A DNA stretch of 64,000 nt from Desulfotignum sp. (GCA_011390635.1 JAABSA010000006.1:62001-126000); one strand, 5' to 3'; shown: positions 1 through 10,564, counted from the first letter of the stretch. Numbers and translations are program-made. The notes: generated from the sequence alone by a model not told the origin.

Positions 1-135
1 ATCGGGTTTCACCTTGTGATAATAACAGGTACTTTCAATGTAAAAAAAGATTATAACCGCACCGGTGCTTCGAGGTCAATGGAGTTAAATCAGTCTTCTG
101 ATGAACTGTTCTTGAAACTATATCCCGGGGTGTGA
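1..135 (+). CDS. 3' end of an unidentified gene (partial)
   Basis: The first reading frame is open from base 1 to a TGA at 133-135, giving 44 codons with no start visible, so this could be the C-terminus of a gene that begins outside the window. The translated tail ends in SDELFLKLYPGV and matches no family I recognise. It stops 50 bases before kdnA on the same strand, so it may be the upstream operon member. A random open frame of this length is also possible. Confidence 0.35.
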   Translation: MGFHLVIITGTFNVKKDYNRTGASRSMELNQSSDELFLKLYPGV

Positions 136-185
136 TAGATATGAGTGGTTTCATCCATTGTGAATGATAATATTAGGAGTATGCC

Positions 186-1373
186 ATGCCTGGTTTTGAA
201 CTATTCGGTGACAGGGAGAGAAAAGAGGTGGCTGATGTATTGTCCACCGGCGTTCTGATGCGCTACGGGTTTGAAGGGGCCAGAAACGGCCATTACAAAG
301 CCCTGGAATTTGAAAAAAAACTGGGAGATATCACCGGCTCCGACTTCAGCCATTTGTGTGCCAGCGGCACCGCAGCCCTGTGTACCGCCATGGCTGCCTG
401 CGGCATCGGGGCCGGAGACGAGGTCATTATTCCGCCCTTCACCTTTGTGGCCACCTTTGAAGCCGTGCTCCAGGCAGGCGCCATACCCGTGTTCGGTGAA
501 ATCGATGACACCCTGTGCCTGAACCCGGACCGGCTGGATGACGTGCTCACTCCCAGGACCCGGGCCGTGGTCCCGGTGCACATGTGCGGAGCCATGGCGC
601 GTATTACCGAAATAAAAGAGTTCTGCGATAAAAAAGGCCTGATTCTGCTGGAAGACGCCTGCCAGGCATTAGGGGGGACATTCCAGGGAAAACATCTGGG
701 CAGTTTCGGTCTGGCCGGATGTTTCTCCTTTGATGCAGTCAAAACCGTCACCTGCGGGGAAGGCGGAGCCATCATCACCAATGACCGGCAGGTGTATGAT
801 GTATGTCACCAGTATGCCGACCACGGCCATGACCACCTGGGCGGCCCTGACCGGGGCGCGGATGGCCACCCCATTCTGGGATGCAATTTTCGGATCAGTG
901 AACTCAACGCAGCCGTGGGCCTTGCCCAGCTTGGAAAACTGGACCGGATCCTGGAGACCCAGCGCAGAAACAAACGCATTATAAAGGAGGCCATGACAGA
1001 CATGCCGGAATTTTCCTTCCGGTACCTGCCTGATCCGTTCGGGGATTCCGCCACCTTTTTAAGCTTTATGCTGCCCACGGAAGAAAGAACCAGGCAGGTG
1101 GGGGAAGCGCTTGCAGAAAACAGGGTCCCCTGCGCCTACTGGTATGCCAACAACTGGCATTATTACCGGCAGTGGGACCATCTGAAAAAAATGCGCTGCG
1201 CCGCCCCCATGGCTGTCCAGCTCTGCGATAACCTGCCGGATTTTCAACATCTGGTGTTACCCGAATCCGATGCCATAATGAAACGGACCCTGTCCATGCA
1301 GATCATGCTGTCCTGGTCTGATCAGGATCTGGAACAGCGCATTGCCGCCATCAAAAAATCAGTGACACAATAA
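186..1373 (+). CDS. kdnA: KdnA, 8-amino-3,8-dideoxy-manno-octulosonate aminotransferase
   Basis: A 395-residue PLP enzyme of the DegT/DnrJ/EryC1/StrS sugar aminotransferase fold. The Schiff-base lysine is K186 in SFDAVKTVTCGEGG, and the pyridine-nitrogen aspartate is D157 in LLEDACQ. The N-terminus MPGFELFG and the overall sequence resemble Shewanella KdnA as I remember it. In that pathway KdnA uses glutamate to aminate the C8 aldehyde of oxidised Kdo. The call is strengthened by the KdnB and KdsB genes that follow with gaps of 15 and 12 bases. An AGGAG lies 8 bases before the ATG. A generic sugar aminotransferase is the alternative if context is ignored. Confidence 0.88.
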   Translation: MPGFELFGDRERKEVADVLSTGVLMRYGFEGARNGHYKALEFEKKLGDITGSDFSHLCASGTAALCTAMAACGIGAGDEVIIPPFTFVATFEAVLQAGAIPVFGEIDDTLCLNPDRLDDVLTPRTRAVVPVHMCGAMARITEIKEFCDKKGLILLEDACQALGGTFQGKHLGSFGLAGCFSFDAVKTVTCGEGGAIITNDRQVYDVCHQYADHGHDHLGGPDRGADGHPILGCNFRISELNAAVGLAQLGKLDRILETQRRNKRIIKEAMTDMPEFSFRYLPDPFGDSATFLSFMLPTEERTRQVGEALAENRVPCAYWYANNWHYYRQWDHLKKMRCAAPMAVQLCDNLPDFQHLVLPESDAIMKRTLSMQIMLSWSDQDLEQRIAAIKKSVTQ

Positions 1374-2456
<1,083 letters not shown>

Positions 2457-2468
2457 GGTTTTAAACAC

Positions 2469-3212
2469 ATGACCATCGCCATCATACCTTCCCGTTACGG
2501 CTCAAGCCGTCTGGCAGGAAAGCCCCTTGTGAACATTGCCGGAAAATCCATGATCCAGCGGGTATATGAGCAGGCCCAAAAATCATCCGTGGTGACCCGG
2601 ACATGGGTGGCCACGGATGACCAGCGCATTGTGCAGGCGGTACAGGCCTTTGGCGGCAATGCAGTCATGACATCAGACACCTGCAGGTCCGGCACGGACA
2701 GGGTGGCTGAAACCGCTGATATTCTCGGGCTCGGCCCGGATGAAATCATTATCAATATACAGGGGGATCAGCCCGTATTCAATCCCCGATCCCTGGATCA
2801 CCTCATTGCCCCCTTTGGCCGGGACCCATCTGTTGCCATGTCCACTTTGGCCTATAAAATACAGGATTCCCGGGAAATAACCGATCCCAAGGATGTAAAA
2901 GTCACCTTCAACAACAAGGGGTTTGCCCTGTATTTTTCCCGTGCCCAGATTCCCTTTCCCAGAGACAAAGATACCAAAGCTGATTTTTACAAACACCTGG
3001 GATTTTATGCCTATACAAAATCCTTTCTGGATATTTTTGTATCTTTGCCCACCGGCCGGTGTGAAGAAGTGGAAAAACTGGAACAGCTGCGGGCACTGGA
3101 ACACGGATATCCCATCAAGGTGGTGATCACGGAATTTGACTCACCTGAAATTGATCTGCCTGAAGATATCAACCGAATGGAAAACAAACTGTTGCAAAGC
3201 AAAGATCTATGA
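2469..3212 (+). CDS. kdsB: KdsB, CMP-(8-amino-)Kdo synthetase
   Basis: A 247-residue cytidylyltransferase that couples Kdo or Kdo8N to CMP before transfer to lipid A. The N-terminal IIPSRYGSSRLAGKPL is the CTP-binding signature, and YFSRAQIPFPRD with KLEQLRALEHG is the classic KdsB core. The metal-binding loop reads QGDQP where most KdsB proteins have QGDEP. I recall the same Q in the Shewanella enzyme that prefers Kdo8N. The placement directly after kdnA and kdnB suggests Kdo8N as substrate, but this is inference. The 3' end overlaps the next start by 4 bases. Confidence 0.93.
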   Translation: MTIAIIPSRYGSSRLAGKPLVNIAGKSMIQRVYEQAQKSSVVTRTWVATDDQRIVQAVQAFGGNAVMTSDTCRSGTDRVAETADILGLGPDEIIINIQGDQPVFNPRSLDHLIAPFGRDPSVAMSTLAYKIQDSREITDPKDVKVTFNNKGFALYFSRAQIPFPRDKDTKADFYKHLGFYAYTKSFLDIFVSLPTGRCEEVEKLEQLRALEHGYPIKVVITEFDSPEIDLPEDINRMENKLLQSKDL

Positions 3213-4378
3213 AATCCCTTTACAAAATCGTTCATACCGCCTGCCACACCGGATGGGGGGGTGTGGAAAAACGCATTTTCAATGAATCCGTATGGATGCA
3301 TAAAAATGGACATCAGATCGTTATCGCAGCACCTGGAAATTCCCTTTTGTTTCTAAAGGCAAAAGAATACGGCTTCCGCGTCTATGCCGTATCCTTTACA
3401 CCCATGGGACTGTTCAACAGCTACAGAGATCTGATACGCATTTTTCATGATGAACAGCCCCATGTCCTCAACACCCATGGCGATATTGATGCAAAAATTG
3501 CCCTTCCTGCCGCCAAAAAAGCGGAAGTGCCCTGCAGGATACTATCCCGTCACATCAGCACCCATGTGCGCAACTTTTGGTATAACAGACAGCTCTACAA
3601 AAATCTCAGCCATTATGTTTTCACGACAGACCAATACACTAGCCGGCACCTGCAAGCCATGTTCAAACTCAAAAACACCAGAATTTTTTCGATCCCCGGC
3701 GGCATCCAGGAACCTGAAACACTCATGTCCAGAGATGAAGCCAGAAAGGCCCTTGCTGCAGCACTGGGATGTGATGCCAACACCCGGTTTGCGGGATATG
3801 TTGGCAGCCTGTCCAAAGCCCAAGGCCTGCCAACCCTGTTACAGGCATTCAAACAGGTACAATCACTCATTTGCCACCACCTGGTGCTGGTGGGCAGCGG
3901 ACCCGATGACTACAAAAACCGGCTCATGGACATGGCACAGGATTTGGGGATCCTTGACCGCACCCATTTCACCGGATGTATGGAAAATGTATGGCCTGTT
4001 TACCGGGCACTGGACTGCAAGGTTCTGGCATCAGAAAATATCAACGGGATCCCTTTTGAAGGGGTGCCGGAGAGCTTGCTGGAAGCCATGTACTGCTCCT
4101 GCCCCGTAATCGGATCCAACACCGGCGGCATACCGGATATCATTTCCCACGGCACTACAGGACTACTTTTTGATCCGGGGGATGCCGGCTCTCTGGCCAA
4201 ACTGCTGCTGGAAACCCTGAACCAGGAAGCAGCCACCCTGGAACGGGTGCATACGGCCAGAGAACGGGTCAGACAGTTTCATACCATGGATGCCATGGGC
4301 CGGGACATCATCCGTATTTACCGGCTGCACCAGGTAAGACTAAATAGACACAAGGGCCTGGGACAGGATATTTTATAA
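3209..4378 (+). CDS. GT4-family glycosyltransferase, probably LPS core
   Basis: A 389-residue GT-B glycosyltransferase with a retaining GT4 C-terminal half. AGYVGSLSKAQGLPTLLQAF starts the nucleotide-sugar domain. The segment FEGVPESLLEAMYCSCPVIGSNTGGIPDII carries the E-x7-E type motif that binds the sugar diphosphate. The N-terminal half has WGGVEKRIFNESVWM, a typical acceptor-domain start. No signal peptide is present, so it should act on the cytoplasmic face. The start overlaps the kdsB stop by 4 bases, which implies translational coupling and a job in building LPS core or O-chain. Donor and acceptor cannot be read from the sequence. Confidence 0.82.
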   Translation: MKSLYKIVHTACHTGWGGVEKRIFNESVWMHKNGHQIVIAAPGNSLLFLKAKEYGFRVYAVSFTPMGLFNSYRDLIRIFHDEQPHVLNTHGDIDAKIALPAAKKAEVPCRILSRHISTHVRNFWYNRQLYKNLSHYVFTTDQYTSRHLQAMFKLKNTRIFSIPGGIQEPETLMSRDEARKALAAALGCDANTRFAGYVGSLSKAQGLPTLLQAFKQVQSLICHHLVLVGSGPDDYKNRLMDMAQDLGILDRTHFTGCMENVWPVYRALDCKVLASENINGIPFEGVPESLLEAMYCSCPVIGSNTGGIPDIISHGTTGLLFDPGDAGSLAKLLLETLNQEAATLERVHTARERVRQFHTMDAMGRDIIRIYRLHQVRLNRHKGLGQDIL

Positions 4379-4391
4379 TACCTCCATGGCA

Positions 4392-5000
4392 TTACCCCGT
4401 TTTTGACTGCAATTCTTTTCTCCTGTTTCGGAAAAAAAGAATCCGCTCAATCAGCTGCCGGGTTCTGCGGACCATTTTTTTTTTGGCAAAATAGGAAGAA
4501 TAACTGGATACCGGAATGGTTTCTTTGTTATCAAAACGGCCTTTCAAATCAATTGCAAAAGGCTGATAACTGCCGTCCTTTTGCATCCTTAAGGCAATGT
4601 TTTTGAGGTTCAGGTCAAACAGCCTGGTGTCTCTTTGTATCAGGAACCTGCAAAAATCATCCGTCACTTTTTGAATATATGCCACATCACAAACCTCCTG
4701 ATGCACAATGATATCCCAGATGGTTTTGGAAATTGACCCATCATCATCCCGAATACAATCACACACAAGTCCCCTGCCCAGGCTGGTGGTGACAAATCCA
4801 TAACAGTGACTGATACAGAACAGATCGACCTGTTCACGCATCAACGCCTGATACCCGCGCAGTTCTTTTATATTGGATCGATTTTGTGCTTTTTTGTCTC
4901 CGACCGGTACTTTGATGACCAGACCCCTGTCTGACGGATGCCGGTAACAGGCCCGGGTTCTTCCCTGACTGATCAAAAGGCTGTCATAAAGCGCAAACAT
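4392..5000 (-). CDS. YrbL-family kinase-like protein
   Basis: A 202-residue protein resembling the YrbL family, named for PhoP control in enterobacteria. The fold is a small atypical kinase: GLVIKVPV has the lysine of strand 3, and DTRLFDLNLKNIALR looks like a catalytic loop, with FAIDLKGRF in the place of the DFG-like element. Substrate and role are not known for the family. It lies last in the minus-strand LPS run, 12 bases beyond the O-antigen ligase, and ends 13 bases from the convergent glycosyltransferase. AGGAA precedes the ATG. PhoP control here is not shown. Confidence 0.7.
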   Translation of the reverse strand: MFALYDSLLISQGRTRACYRHPSDRGLVIKVPVGDKKAQNRSNIKELRGYQALMREQVDLFCISHCYGFVTTSLGRGLVCDCIRDDDGSISKTIWDIIVHQEVCDVAYIQKVTDDFCRFLIQRDTRLFDLNLKNIALRMQKDGSYQPFAIDLKGRFDNKETIPVSSYSSYFAKKKMVRRTRQLIERILFFRNRRKELQSKTG

Positions 5001-5012
5001 ATTTCTTCCTGG

Positions 5013-6254
5013 TTACATCTTATTTTTTTGGAAAACCGGTTTTTCTGATCCACTGGTTAATGCCAGTACCGCAAAAAAGGCAAACAGTGCCTGGTACCAG
5101 GAATTATAAATATTAGAGCCGGCCAGTCCGTTTACCAGAAAAACCACAGGCCAGGTTGCCAGGCCGTACTTCCACGGCATGGTATTTTTCACAGCCGCCC
5201 ATATACAGGATGCGAACAGCCACAAAAAAGAAATCAGACCCAGAATACCGGTACATGACAAGAGCATCAAAAAAAGATTATGGGCATGGTATGCCTTTCG
5301 GATATCAAACACCACTCCTGTGGGCGCCACATAAGGCGAAACCACGCCTGATAAGGCAAAATCAGCATAGATATCCTTATAGGCGGACACACCGACCCCC
5401 AGAAAAAAATGCTCCTGCCACATGGCAACAGATATCTTCCATATGGCGATACGGTCATAAAATGTCCGCAAATTCCACCCTTCCGCATATTGCACAGTGA
5501 TCCATATACCGGTAAAAAGCAACACCGGCCATAAAATTTTTTCCGTCCATCCCATTTTTGTATACCGGAAGCTGAAAACCGCAAAGAACATCCCGCAAAA
5601 AGATGCGATAATGGCAGTTCTTATGGTTGTCTGAACCAGAATGACCAAAGCAGCCGCCCCTATGGCAAGAAAGAAAATCCACTGCTTTGACTTTTCAGAC
5701 CATGCCGTTTGTGCCCAGGCAAGAAAAAAAGGCGCGGCCATGGCGCACAAACCGGCAAACCGGGCAGGTTCCTTGAGTTTACTGGTATACCGCTCAACAG
5801 ACCGTCCAAACAGATCAAAGCCAGCCCCATAGGCCATTATTGTATTCACCCCGGCAAATAAAACCCCTGCGGCCAGTCCCCATACAAAATGTCTGCCGAC
5901 CGGTCTTCTGGTTGAAAGGTCCAGTAAGGCGCAGGCAAAAAGTAAAAACCGGATAAAAACAATATCATGCCCTGCTCCTTTGGTCCCGGCTCCGTTAACG
6001 GCAAGGCTGGCAACGATGCAGAAAAACCATGCCGTCCATGCCAGAAAAGCCGGATTTGCAGCAATTTCGGAAAAAGGATTCTTTCGCAAAAGAACGGCCC
6101 TCACCATCCAGGCCAAAACTGTCAGGGCAATCATCGCTTCAAACCCTGCATTTCCGATTACAATCCCCATGGGAACAGCAGCACCCAAAAACAACATACT
6201 GTTGTCCAGGTATCTGCCCCATTTCATGGTTGTTTCAGTTTTACCACTTTGCAT
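5013..6254 (-). CDS. O-antigen ligase family protein (WaaL-like)
   Basis: A polytopic membrane protein of about 413 residues with roughly ten to twelve hydrophobic segments. It has the periplasmic loop of the Wzy_C/O-antigen ligase family between the last helices, including FLGVGVSAYKDIYADF and RKAYHAHNLFLMLLSCTGI. The H-x-H-N-x-F pattern is the functional histidine motif of these ligases, which move undecaprenyl-linked chains onto lipid A-core. The context among waaA, lpxK and glycosyltransferases favours WaaL over a Wzy polymerase, but sequence alone does not separate them. The start is uncertain: GTG at 6269 and ATG at 6227 are in frame, and none has a good ribosome site. Confidence 0.75.
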   Translation of the reverse strand: MQSGKTETTMKWGRYLDNSMLFLGAAVPMGIVIGNAGFEAMIALTVLAWMVRAVLLRKNPFSEIAANPAFLAWTAWFFCIVASLAVNGAGTKGAGHDIVFIRFLLFACALLDLSTRRPVGRHFVWGLAAGVLFAGVNTIMAYGAGFDLFGRSVERYTSKLKEPARFAGLCAMAAPFFLAWAQTAWSEKSKQWIFFLAIGAAALVILVQTTIRTAIIASFCGMFFAVFSFRYTKMGWTEKILWPVLLFTGIWITVQYAEGWNLRTFYDRIAIWKISVAMWQEHFFLGVGVSAYKDIYADFALSGVVSPYVAPTGVVFDIRKAYHAHNLFLMLLSCTGILGLISFLWLFASCIWAAVKNTMPWKYGLATWPVVFLVNGLAGSNIYNSWYQALFAFFAVLALTSGSEKPVFQKNKM

Positions 6255-6327
6255 AAAAATTCCATACACTAATATTCAATATGTAGTATTACAGACCGGT
6301 CAAACAACGGCCCGTTGTTTTTCTTTA

Positions 6328-7503
6328 TCACCACCGGCATGATGGGGGTTCTGCCATCAATTCCTCATACAGTGTGAGTGTTTTTTTACACATGAGGGCC
6401 GTTGTAAAATGATTTGCCACCCAGACCCTTGCCCTGTGTCCCATGGCCTTTCTTTTTTTTTCATCATGCACAGCCTCTGCCAGTACCCGGGCAAACCCGT
6501 CTGTATCAGCCGGGGAAAAAAGCCAGCCCGTTTTTCCAGGAATGATGGTTTCAAGGCTTCCGCCATGGGCAGTTGCCACCACAGGCACTCCCATTGCCTG
6601 GGATTCCACCCCCACCCTGCCGAATGACTCAGGATGTATTGACGCACTGATGGTGACATCACACAGCATGAATGCTGCTGCCATGTTATGGCAGTGTCCG
6701 GCAAAAACAACGCGGTCTCCAAGGCCTTTTTGTTTTGTTTCTTTTTTTAATTGCGCGGCATAGTCAGGCTTTTCCCGCTCATCACCCACCAGAACGGCTG
6801 TCCATGAAAGATGCTTTATTTTTTCAAGGGCAGACAAAAAAAGTCTGTGGCCTTTTAATTCAGTGAACCGGCCGGGAAGCATCAGAACCGGTCCCTTTGT
6901 TGTATCAATTCCCCATTTGGCCCTGAGATCGGAAACCTGGTGTTTATCTACCAGCAGAGGATCAAAGCAGGCCGCGTCAAAGCCGCGATGGATAACCTTC
7001 ACATGATCACCGCAAACACCATATTGGTCACAGATATGATCCAAAATCAGCTGTGAAACCGCAATCACCCTTTCCCCTTTGGTCATGACGGCAGAGTAGG
7101 GGTTGACCGAATAAAACCCGTGAAAGGTGGTGACAATCCGGGGCCGGGCTGTGCAGGGGATGGATCTGGCTGCCAGCAGGCCCATCCATGCCGGAACCCT
7201 GGAACGCAGGTGCAATATATCCACTTTTTCCGTGATAAACAATTGTCGTAACCGGGGTATGCACAAAAGCGATCTGGGATTTTTTTCGCCCACAGGCAGG
7301 GTAATATGCTCGGTACCGGTTTTCACAAGCGCCTCCACCATGGGGCCGCCTTTGGAAACCACAATGGAACGGTGGCCGTTTTCAGAAAAAAAAGCCCCTG
7401 TTTCAAGGGTGCCTCTTTCCACTCCGCCGGTAATCAATTCCGGAAGCATCTGTACTATTGTAAGCGGTCTGGCCACCATCTCCTCAACATTTCCCGGGCA
7501 CAT
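6328..7503 (-). CDS. GT4-family glycosyltransferase
   Basis: A 391-residue GT-B glycosyltransferase. The N-terminal PELITGGVERGTLE and ITTFHGFYSVNPYS-type region are common in LPS-core GT4 enzymes. The C-terminal half has LMLPGRFTELKGHRLFLSAL, and HPESFGRVGVESQAMGVPVVATAHGG with the E-x7-E donor-binding element. It is cytoplasmic with no signal peptide. The 5' end overlaps the ELM1-like gene by up to 49 bases, so the two are probably coupled. ATG at 7479 directly behind GAGGAG, or GTG at 7476, are alternative starts. The sugar transferred cannot be deduced. Confidence 0.8.
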   Translation of the reverse strand: MCPGNVEEMVARPLTIVQMLPELITGGVERGTLETGAFFSENGHRSIVVSKGGPMVEALVKTGTEHITLPVGEKNPRSLLCIPRLRQLFITEKVDILHLRSRVPAWMGLLAARSIPCTARPRIVTTFHGFYSVNPYSAVMTKGERVIAVSQLILDHICDQYGVCGDHVKVIHRGFDAACFDPLLVDKHQVSDLRAKWGIDTTKGPVLMLPGRFTELKGHRLFLSALEKIKHLSWTAVLVGDEREKPDYAAQLKKETKQKGLGDRVVFAGHCHNMAAAFMLCDVTISASIHPESFGRVGVESQAMGVPVVATAHGGSLETIIPGKTGWLFSPADTDGFARVLAEAVHDEKKRKAMGHRARVWVANHFTTALMCKKTLTLYEELMAEPPSCRW

Positions 7504-8414
7504 TTCCGGGCTTCATTCAATCGGGAGTGCTCTGGATATGCTGCATCCTCCATGAATGTCTCAAAAGACACAATGGTTTTATGTTGTTCCAGAATATCAA
7601 TGCCCCTGGCCAGGCGATGCCCTTTTTTTTTCCAGTCCACGGACAAAGTTCCCACCCGGCATCCGGCAGTCAGCGCCTCATATACCATGGAAACAGAATC
7701 CGCACTCACCCATACGGAAAAGGCTTTTGCATATTGGGTTTCAATCCAGCCGGGGCCGGTATTTTCAAAGGGAACAAAAGTTATTTTGGAAATATTTTTT
7801 GCCAGATCCGCCAGCATAGGGACCATTTCAGGAGGCGTCCGGGGAGAGGTCGACAGGGTCCAGAAGATATGGGGTTGTTTTTCAATTATTTTGCACACCT
7901 GGTCCATCATTTTATCATTATGCCAATGGTGGGTTTTGCTGTCTTTTCCCCCAAGAACAATAAGGCCCTGCAAAGGATCATGGGTATGCCGATTGACGGC
8001 TGTGTTGGGCGGTCCCGTAGTGGTGACTATATTGCCTTGTGGTTTCGGACCATCATGTTCCGGAATAAAACACAGATCCATGGCATTTGTCAGGGGCCAT
8101 CCAGGGGTCATGCAGGTAACGGCTTTGCCCTTTTTTTTATGCCTGTGCAAAAGCATGGGGATATGGGTATGGGCACCTGTACCCAGAATCAGCTCTGGCT
8201 CCGGCGAATCCCCTTTTTTTATCCCCGGCAACACGGTGATGAACCTTGCCCAGTCCCGAACAATTCGCCATGCATTGTAATCAGGCAAAAACACCTCCTG
8301 CACCTGCACCAGGGTGAATTCTTCCAATGCCTGGATCAGGCCCCGGGTCTGTTTACCATGCCCGGGCCGTGTATCATAAAATGCCGTGATGGCTAAGGGG
8401 GGTTGCTGGAGCAA
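7455..8414 (-). CDS. ELM1/GtrOC1-like family protein in LPS cluster
   Basis: A 319-residue protein of the family named for plant mitochondrial fission ELM1. Bacterial members sit in LPS loci and have a GT-B-like fold. Visible hallmarks are the early DTRPGHGKQTRGL, the central LIVLGGKDSKTHHW, and the late SADSVSMVYEALTAGCRVG, which resembles a nucleotide-sugar site. An LPS glycosyltransferase role is likely but unproven. The start is TTG behind AAAAGGA, with no in-frame ATG nearby. It lies between lpxL and a GT4 gene on the same strand. Confidence 0.65.
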   Translation of the reverse strand: MLQQPPLAITAFYDTRPGHGKQTRGLIQALEEFTLVQVQEVFLPDYNAWRIVRDWARFITVLPGIKKGDSPEPELILGTGAHTHIPMLLHRHKKKGKAVTCMTPGWPLTNAMDLCFIPEHDGPKPQGNIVTTTGPPNTAVNRHTHDPLQGLIVLGGKDSKTHHWHNDKMMDQVCKIIEKQPHIFWTLSTSPRTPPEMVPMLADLAKNISKITFVPFENTGPGWIETQYAKAFSVWVSADSVSMVYEALTAGCRVGTLSVDWKKKGHRLARGIDILEQHKTIVSFETFMEDAAYPEHSRLNEARKCAREMLRRWWPDRLQ

Positions 8415-8439
8415 AAAATGGTATCCTTTTTATTGTCTT

Positions 8440-9336
8440 TCAAATGCGGCTGAAAGGTTTGGTTTTCCATCGGTTGTGCACCCAGAAATACTGCTCCGGA
8501 CATTGTCTTACCATCAATTCCACGGCAGTTACATAGTTCTGGGTATTGATTTCAATATCCTTGATCTGACAGCCTGTCATCTGCAGCGGTATTTCAGGGA
8601 GAAACTGCACCACATAGGTATCCTCTTTTTTCACCATAAACACCGGCACCACCGCAGCCTTTGATCGTAAAACAATTTTTGCCAGACCGTTTTTCGAACA
8701 GGCCGGCCTGCCAAAAAAATCTGTGACCACACCATTATACCAGCCGGCATTCTGGTCAAATAAAGTCCCTACAATACCGCCATCTTCCAAAATTGTATCT
8801 ATTTTTCCGGTTGCCCCTCCCGTGGGGATCATAACCATCCCGAATCGCTGCCGCATTTCACGCATCAGATGTTCCAGCGGCAAAAAATCAAATTTGCGGT
8901 AGATCCCGTAGATATTGCGCAGCCCGACCGTTGGCGAAGCAGCCACAAAAAGCTCAAAATTACCCAGATGGCAGGTGAGCAGCAGCACGCCACGGCCTTT
9001 TTGCCTGGCTTTTTCCAGATGATGCAGACCCTTGATTGTAAAATATGGAACCAGGGCCTGCCGTGATTTCCCATAAAACCAGATCGTTTCAAAAGGGATA
9101 CTGGCAATATTTTTAAAAACTGTTTTGGCAAATTTTTCTGCCTGAAAAGAGCTGAATTTTTCCGGAAAAGCGGTTTGAATATTTTCCAATGCAACGGTTC
9201 TGTGGCGTTTGTCCAACCGGTACCAGACCAGCCCCGATATATCTGAAAACAAATTCAGACCCTTTCTGGGCATCATTCCCATAAAGGTTAATACCTGTTT
9301 GATCACCTGGTATATAATTTTATCTGTAACCGTCAT
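8440..9336 (-). CDS. lpxL: Lipid A acyltransferase, LpxL/HtrB type
   Basis: A 298-residue member of the lysophospholipid acyltransferase superfamily that adds a secondary acyl chain to Kdo-lipid IVA at the inner membrane. The catalytic H-x4-E is in TCHLGNFELF, and FDQNAGWYNGVVTDFFGRPA is the second conserved block of LpxL proteins. The N-terminal helix near residues 8-25 would hold it on the membrane. WVHNRWKTKP at the end is typical. No Shine-Dalgarno is visible, and a 20-base inverted repeat lies 13 bases upstream. LpxL and LpxM cannot be told apart here. Confidence 0.85.
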   Translation of the reverse strand: MTVTDKIIYQVIKQVLTFMGMMPRKGLNLFSDISGLVWYRLDKRHRTVALENIQTAFPEKFSSFQAEKFAKTVFKNIASIPFETIWFYGKSRQALVPYFTIKGLHHLEKARQKGRGVLLLTCHLGNFELFVAASPTVGLRNIYGIYRKFDFLPLEHLMREMRQRFGMVMIPTGGATGKIDTILEDGGIVGTLFDQNAGWYNGVVTDFFGRPACSKNGLAKIVLRSKAAVVPVFMVKKEDTYVVQFLPEIPLQMTGCQIKDIEINTQNYVTAVELMVRQCPEQYFWVHNRWKTKPFSRI

Positions 9337-9349
9337 ATGCCATATCGTT

Positions 9350-9369
9350 TGGTATGATATCTGATACCA
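9350..9369. promoter_or_regulatory. Inverted repeat upstream of lpxL
   Basis: TGGTAT and ATACCA are perfectly complementary across an 8-base spacer, just upstream of the lpxL start, which lacks a ribosome site. It could be an operator or an RNA hairpin in the lpxK-lpxL gap. No known regulator site is recognised. Confidence 0.3.
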
Positions 9370-9439
9370 CCTTTTGTTTCGCTTTGTAATTCCACTGCAA
9401 AAACAGCCTTCTTATACCTGTAAAGACAGTTGAATTCAA

Positions 9440-10564
9440 TCAGATTATCATAATATCCAAATGCTTTCTGATAAAGGATTGAAATTTTTTTTCCTTTTCA
9501 AATGCTATTTTGACACCCACCACTGCCAGGTTCATGGGCCATTTTATCTGCAAGCCCAGTTTCCCCCAATCCTTTTGGGTGGTCACCAGCAGTTGCGCAT
9601 GAACAGACCTGGCAAGGTCCTGAATCTGTTCTATATCAGACAGCGTATAGTGATGATGATCGTCAAACCCGAAGTGGGCCAAAATATTGGCTCCCAGATC
9701 CGTGATGGTCTTGTGAAAAGCCTGGTTGTCGGCAATGCCAGAAAAAAGGACCACGGACCGGTTTTTGAATAGATCAAGGCCAGGGAGGTTTTCTTTATCC
9801 CTGTATCCATTTTCGATTGGATGGAATGCAGCCAGAAATGGCTGGTGCCGGGTGTGAAAAATCGGAAGACCTGGCGCCAGGCGGGAAATCAGGTGGGGGG
9901 TGTCCGGCAGTGACCCGGGACACCGGGTCAAAATAACGGCATGTGCCCGGGCAAGTGCCGGGACAGCCGGTTCTCTGAGACGTCCCGCCGGCAGGATCCG
10001 GCCATTACCCAAAGGCTGGTCATGGTCCATGAGCAGCAGGTTCATATCTCTTTTCAGCTGGATATGCTGGAATCCGTCATCCAGGACCACTGCATCCAGG
10101 GCCAGATGTTTCAGGGCCAGCAGACCTGCCTGGTATCTGTTTTTTCCTACCACCACGGGAAACCGCTTCAACCGGGCCATCATATAGGGTTCATCCCCGG
10201 CCTGTTCTGCATCCAAAAGCAGGTCTTCCCCATTGCCCACAACCGCAGCACCTGTATTCAGGCTGCCTTTATATCCCCGGCTTATTACCACCGGTTTGCG
10301 GCCCAGTCGGATGAGCAGATCAGCCAGATAAATGGTCATGGGGGTTTTTCCGGTACCACCTGCAATAATGTTGCCCACACAAATCACCGGGCAGGGCAGT
10401 TTTTTGGGAACAAGGTGCCCGGACCGGTACAATCTGTTTCGAAAAGCGGCCCCTGTCCCGTAAACATAAGAGGCTGCCACCAGCAGCCCCTCAAAAGACA
10501 AGGGTGCCGCTTGATAGGTACGCCGGGAAGTCGCGGTGATTTTTTTTGTAAGTTTCCTACACAT
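9440..10564 (-). CDS. lpxK: LpxK, tetraacyldisaccharide 4'-kinase
   Basis: A 374-residue kinase that phosphorylates the 4' position of the lipid A disaccharide at the inner membrane, the step before Kdo transfer. The Walker A-like loop GNIIAGGTGKTP is at about 64-75, and DAVVLDDGFQHIQLKRDMNLLLMD is the conserved central block. The N-terminal helix near 22-36 is the membrane contact of the family. I start at 10564, where ATGTGTAG overlaps the waaA stop. The frame stays open for 35 codons further upstream, but that would lie inside waaA and reads as non-family sequence. Confidence 0.93.
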   Translation of the reverse strand: MCRKLTKKITATSRRTYQAAPLSFEGLLVAASYVYGTGAAFRNRLYRSGHLVPKKLPCPVICVGNIIAGGTGKTPMTIYLADLLIRLGRKPVVISRGYKGSLNTGAAVVGNGEDLLLDAEQAGDEPYMMARLKRFPVVVGKNRYQAGLLALKHLALDAVVLDDGFQHIQLKRDMNLLLMDHDQPLGNGRILPAGRLREPAVPALARAHAVILTRCPGSLPDTPHLISRLAPGLPIFHTRHQPFLAAFHPIENGYRDKENLPGLDLFKNRSVVLFSGIADNQAFHKTITDLGANILAHFGFDDHHHYTLSDIEQIQDLARSVHAQLLVTTQKDWGKLGLQIKWPMNLAVVGVKIAFEKEKKFQSFIRKHLDIMII

